Assembly: GCA_902363835.1 (NCBI GenBank)
Contig: CABJBM010000017.1
Span: 1 to 64,000, forward strand
Source: Lachnospiraceae bacterium
GTDB taxonomy: Bacteria > Bacillota > Clostridia > Lachnospirales > Lachnospiraceae
Length of the DNA stretch: 64,000 nt
Direction of reading: 5' to 3'
Shown here: positions 61,777 to 64,000 of the stretch, one piece after another
Layout: every line of letters begins with the position of its first letter
How positions within the stretch are numbered: position 1 is the first letter of the stretch
Made by a program: the position numbers and the translations under genes
The notes under the pieces: model-generated
What the model was told of the DNA's origin: nothing
The model's input: the letters and a program-made list of their open reading frames with translations, nothing else
The model's database searches: none

Positions 61777-62340
61777 TTAACAATTTTCTCCATATATAAA
61801 TGGGCTTTCAAATTCATCAAAGGAAGGCAAGCTGGCATCTTTATCCGTTATAATGGGATTTCTTATAGAAAAATCGATTCCAAGGCTGTCCCAGCGGACG
61901 CCTTCATCATAATCCGGCATATATTTTGAGCCCAACTGATACAACACCTTTGTATTGTCTCTCTTGATCAAATGCGCATTAGCAATTCCTTCAGGTATAT
62001 AAAGAAGTTTTCTTTCCACCTCATTCATAGAAATACAGATTACCTTCCCATAAGTAGGAGAGCCCTTTCTCAAATCCACTGAGTAATTATCCCATTCCCC
62101 GCAGAGACAGTAATATAACTTACACTGGGTATAGGGAGGTCTTTGATAATGAAATCCGCGGATAACATTTTTATGAAGGTTGGTCGTAATCATGGTTTCA
62201 CCAAAATCACATTTAAGCCCTTTTTCCAGGAATGTTTCCTTATGAAACGTCTTCATATTGCTCCCTCTTTCATCCTGATGGTAATGAGGTTTTACAATAT
62301 AAAGTCCTGAAATCTGAGTTTCTTCAAATGTAAATGCCAT
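61777..62340 (-). CDS. RmlC-like sugar 3,5-epimerase
   Basis: About 187 residues of the dTDP-4-dehydrorhamnose 3,5-epimerase family, a cupin fold. The motif VIRGFHYQ carries the active-site histidine; VDLRKGSPTYGK and IPEGIANAHL are further family segments. No rmlA, rmlB or rmlD is in the window, so a GDP-heptose-derived keto sugar is a likelier substrate, as for the Campylobacter 6-deoxyheptose epimerases. The start is ATG 62340 after GGGAGG, 2 bases past the previous stop. Confidence 0.82.
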   Translation of the reverse strand: MAFTFEETQISGLYIVKPHYHQDERGSNMKTFHKETFLEKGLKCDFGETMITTNLHKNVIRGFHYQRPPYTQCKLYYCLCGEWDNYSVDLRKGSPTYGKVICISMNEVERKLLYIPEGIANAHLIKRDNTKVLYQLGSKYMPDYDEGVRWDSLGIDFSIRNPIITDKDASLPSFDEFESPFIYGENC

Positions 62341-62342
62341 AA

Positions 62343-63446
62343 TTATCCCTCCCATTTCGGTGCAAAATCATTTCCGGTCTGAATAAATGCACTTTTCTTA
62401 TTCCAATTAGCAAAAGAGGCCTGATAGCAATTCTTACATGGCAAATCCATATCAGATCCATTTACCCGTTTACGAAAATCCTGATACTCTTCTGAGTTCC
62501 ACATTTCATCAAAAGAGGCATATTTACTAATATGAAATAACTTTCTGGAAGTGGACATACAGGAGCGTACATATCCATCTGATCCAAGGAAAAAATCACG
62601 CCATCCGGTATAGCATTCCTTATGTAGAAAATCACCAGCAGAATCCTCTCCCTGAATACACGGCAGCTTTACTTCGATTCCTAATTCTTCTCCAAGCTTT
62701 TCTGCTTCTGCAAAGATTTCCTGAAGTTCCTGCTGTTTTCCATACAGACTTTCGTCCACCATTCTTTCATCAAATGCTGTTAAATAAACTCCTTTTACTT
62801 CCTGAAGTCCAAGTTCATGACCTAAACGGACATATTGGGGAAATTCCCTGAAATTGCTCTCCATCATGGTCATTACAATACTTAAATAAGGATAATCTAC
62901 CCCTCTTCTTCTCTTTTCTTCTGAAATATCTTTTAATGCACTGGTAATGGAGTCAAAGTCTGCTCCTGCACGGATTTGGTTATTTGTTTCCGCACAAGCC
63001 CCATCCAGACTAATAGTCAGCAACTCCACCTCATTGTTAAATATATCCTCTTTTAATTCTTTCAGCCTTGTACCATTGGTACAGAAAAACTTTCTCAGAC
63101 TATGCTCCTTCGCCCATTTAAGAAAATCACTAAATTGGGGATGCAATGTGGGTTCTCCCCAACCAAGCAAAGTCACTTCTTCAATTTTCTCCGCCGCCGG
63201 CTCTAATAGCTGAAGCCACTCCTTGTTAAATAATGTAGGCTTAAATTCTACAGAACTGCGCCCACACATTTTGCAATGAATGTTGCAGGCACTTGTCATC
63301 TCCAATACAATCCGTCTGGGATAGGATTGTAACAATGTTTTACCTGAAAGCGCTTCTTCTCTGTTTATCTGGCTATTTTCTCTCTGTACTTCTGACAATT
63401 CTCCGATATCTTTTAAATCCAGTGTTTTGGCTCTGATCAAACTCAT
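62343..63446 (-). CDS. Radical SAM protein with SPASM-like C-terminus (2)
   Basis: A 367-residue radical SAM enzyme. The cluster motif is CNIHCKMC in LEMTSACNIHCKMCGRSS, then TLLGWGEPTLHPQF. The C-terminal half has CYTGW, SCMST and LPCKNCYQAS, cysteines arranged like a SPASM domain. It differs clearly from the other radical SAM protein in the cluster (59727-60746). The reaction is not predictable; a link to sugar or flagellin modification is inferred from position between gmhB and the RmlC-like gene. Confidence 0.82.
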   Translation of the reverse strand: MSLIRAKTLDLKDIGELSEVQRENSQINREEALSGKTLLQSYPRRIVLEMTSACNIHCKMCGRSSVEFKPTLFNKEWLQLLEPAAEKIEEVTLLGWGEPTLHPQFSDFLKWAKEHSLRKFFCTNGTRLKELKEDIFNNEVELLTISLDGACAETNNQIRAGADFDSITSALKDISEEKRRRGVDYPYLSIVMTMMESNFREFPQYVRLGHELGLQEVKGVYLTAFDERMVDESLYGKQQELQEIFAEAEKLGEELGIEVKLPCIQGEDSAGDFLHKECYTGWRDFFLGSDGYVRSCMSTSRKLFHISKYASFDEMWNSEEYQDFRKRVNGSDMDLPCKNCYQASFANWNKKSAFIQTGNDFAPKWEG

Positions 63447-63495
63447 TTTTTTCTACTCCTTCACTTACATTTTAGACTATCCGGAGTTGAAAGCG

Positions 63496-64000
63496 TCATT
63501 CGGAAACTTCCTGTAGATACTTAACAACCTGCTTTTTCAAACTATTTTCCTCTGTTACTTGCATTACCTTCCGGCAACCGGCAGCCTTTCCCGCTTCCAG
63601 ATCTCTTTCATCATCCCCAAATAAAACACAATTTGATAAATCCAGGGATAAATCCCGCTGTGCCTGAAACAATAACCCTGGCTTTGGCTTTCTGCAAAAA
63701 CAACCGTCATTCCATCCATGAGTACAGACATATATCCCATCTATCTGGATTCCTTCAAAGGACAAATCTTTCTGCATTTTTTCATGAATCTGTTTTAATG
63801 TCTCTTCTGTCAGATAACCCCTTGCAATTCCCGGCTGATTGGTAACTAAAATCAGGGTATATCCATTCTTTTTCAATAGTTTAAGTGCTTCGATGGCTCC
63901 ATCCAGCCATACAAACTGATCCGGGGAAACTATATACTCCCCTTTTGACGCCCTTACATTTAATGTGCCGTCACGATCCAAAAAAACAATTTTCTTAGGG
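63496..64000 (-). CDS. gmhB: D-glycero-D-manno-heptose 1,7-bisphosphate 7-phosphatase GmhB (5' end cut)
   Basis: A HAD-family phosphatase whose frame continues to the window edge; only a few N-terminal residues are missing. Visible are the HAD nucleophile motif VFLDRDGTLN, ILVTNQPGIARG (motif II), the zinc loop CTHGWNDGCFCRKPKPG specific to GmhB, and FGDDERDLEAGKAAGC (motif IV). It removes the 7-phosphate from heptose 1,7-bisphosphate. The guanylyltransferase hddC, expected to follow in the pathway, may lie beyond the edge. Confidence 0.88.
   Translation of the reverse strand, partial: PKKIVFLDRDGTLNVRASKGEYIVSPDQFVWLDGAIEALKLLKKNGYTLILVTNQPGIARGYLTEETLKQIHEKMQKDLSFEGIQIDGIYVCTHGWNDGCFCRKPKPGLLFQAQRDLSLDLSNCVLFGDDERDLEAGKAAGCRKVMQVTEENSLKKQVVKYLQEVSE

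Noticed and set aside
61777..62340. Rhamnose synthesis from the RmlC-like gene
   Set aside because: No rmlA, rmlB or rmlD in the window; heptose genes surround it, so rhamnose is not supported.
1..64000. tRNA, rRNA, insertion sequences, CRISPR arrays, prophage genes
   Set aside because: No sequence resembling these, including transposase motifs, was recognised on either strand.

Overview
The window looks like a chromosomal segment of a motile low-GC Gram-positive bacterium, probably a Lachnospiraceae member (Clostridium cluster XIVa, Lacrimispora/Hungatella-like). This is inferred from gene content and order: Bacillus/Clostridium-type flagellar genes (fliY, flbD, fliW-csrA, cheC-cheD-cheV, a signal-peptide-free FliP), strong AGGAGG ribosome binding sites, TTG/GTG starts and moderate GC. 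No ribosomal RNA or taxonomic marker is present, so the genus is not proven.

Layout. (1) 1-1080: mostly non-coding, with a possible gene start running off the left edge, a good sigma-28 promoter and a degenerate reading frame. (2) 1081-3207 (+): fapA and a stand-alone CheY. (3) 3322-9668 (-): FliK-like protein, orphan FlhB-like C-terminal domain, two PilZ-type proteins, two secreted cell-wall-binding-repeat proteins and a lytic transglycosylase. (4) 9795-14475 (+): cheA, cheW, cheR, cheB. (5) 14583-19740 (+): flgM, flgN, flgK, flgL, DUF6470/yviE, fliW, csrA, the same order as in Bacillus subtilis. (6) 19742-25580: a nucleotidyltransferase-like protein (-), a secreted C39-type peptidase (+), then fliD, fliS and a FliT-like chaperone (-). 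(7) 25723-27239 (+): a ParA-type ATPase and a protein with a disordered middle and a ComFB domain. (8) 27236-53697 (-): the large fla/che operon, read from flgB down to an EAL-HDOD protein. (9) 53698-54810: a 1.1 kb non-coding gap holding the sigma-A promoter of that operon and the terminator of the next cluster. (10) 54811-64000 (-): a sugar cluster encoding D-glycero-D-manno-heptose synthesis (gmhA, gmhB, hddA) and decoration enzymes (RmlC-like epimerase, SDR, FkbM and TylF-type methyltransferases, hexapeptide acyltransferase, two radical SAM proteins), probably for a flagellin or cell-surface glycan.

How the parts work together. SigD made from the main operon, held back by FlgM, should drive late genes; sigma-28-like -10 boxes lie ahead of fapA, cheA, flgM and cheV. 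FliW and CsrA form the post-transcriptional checkpoint on flagellin. CheA/W/R/B/C/D/V/Y plus FliY form a Bacillus-type chemotaxis pathway. Flagellin and receptor genes are not in the window.

Most unusual points: the ParA-ComFB pair whose ComFB protein has a basic N-terminal peptide; a roughly 220-residue helical insertion in the hook protein; a FliY whose CheY-binding-type peptide is absent from the N-terminus but present twice in an internal linker; flgC moved about 13 kb away from flgB-fliE; no fliL, flhF or flhG at their usual places; and gene relics in the heptose cluster, one of which resembles a decayed copy of the neighbouring TylF-type gene.
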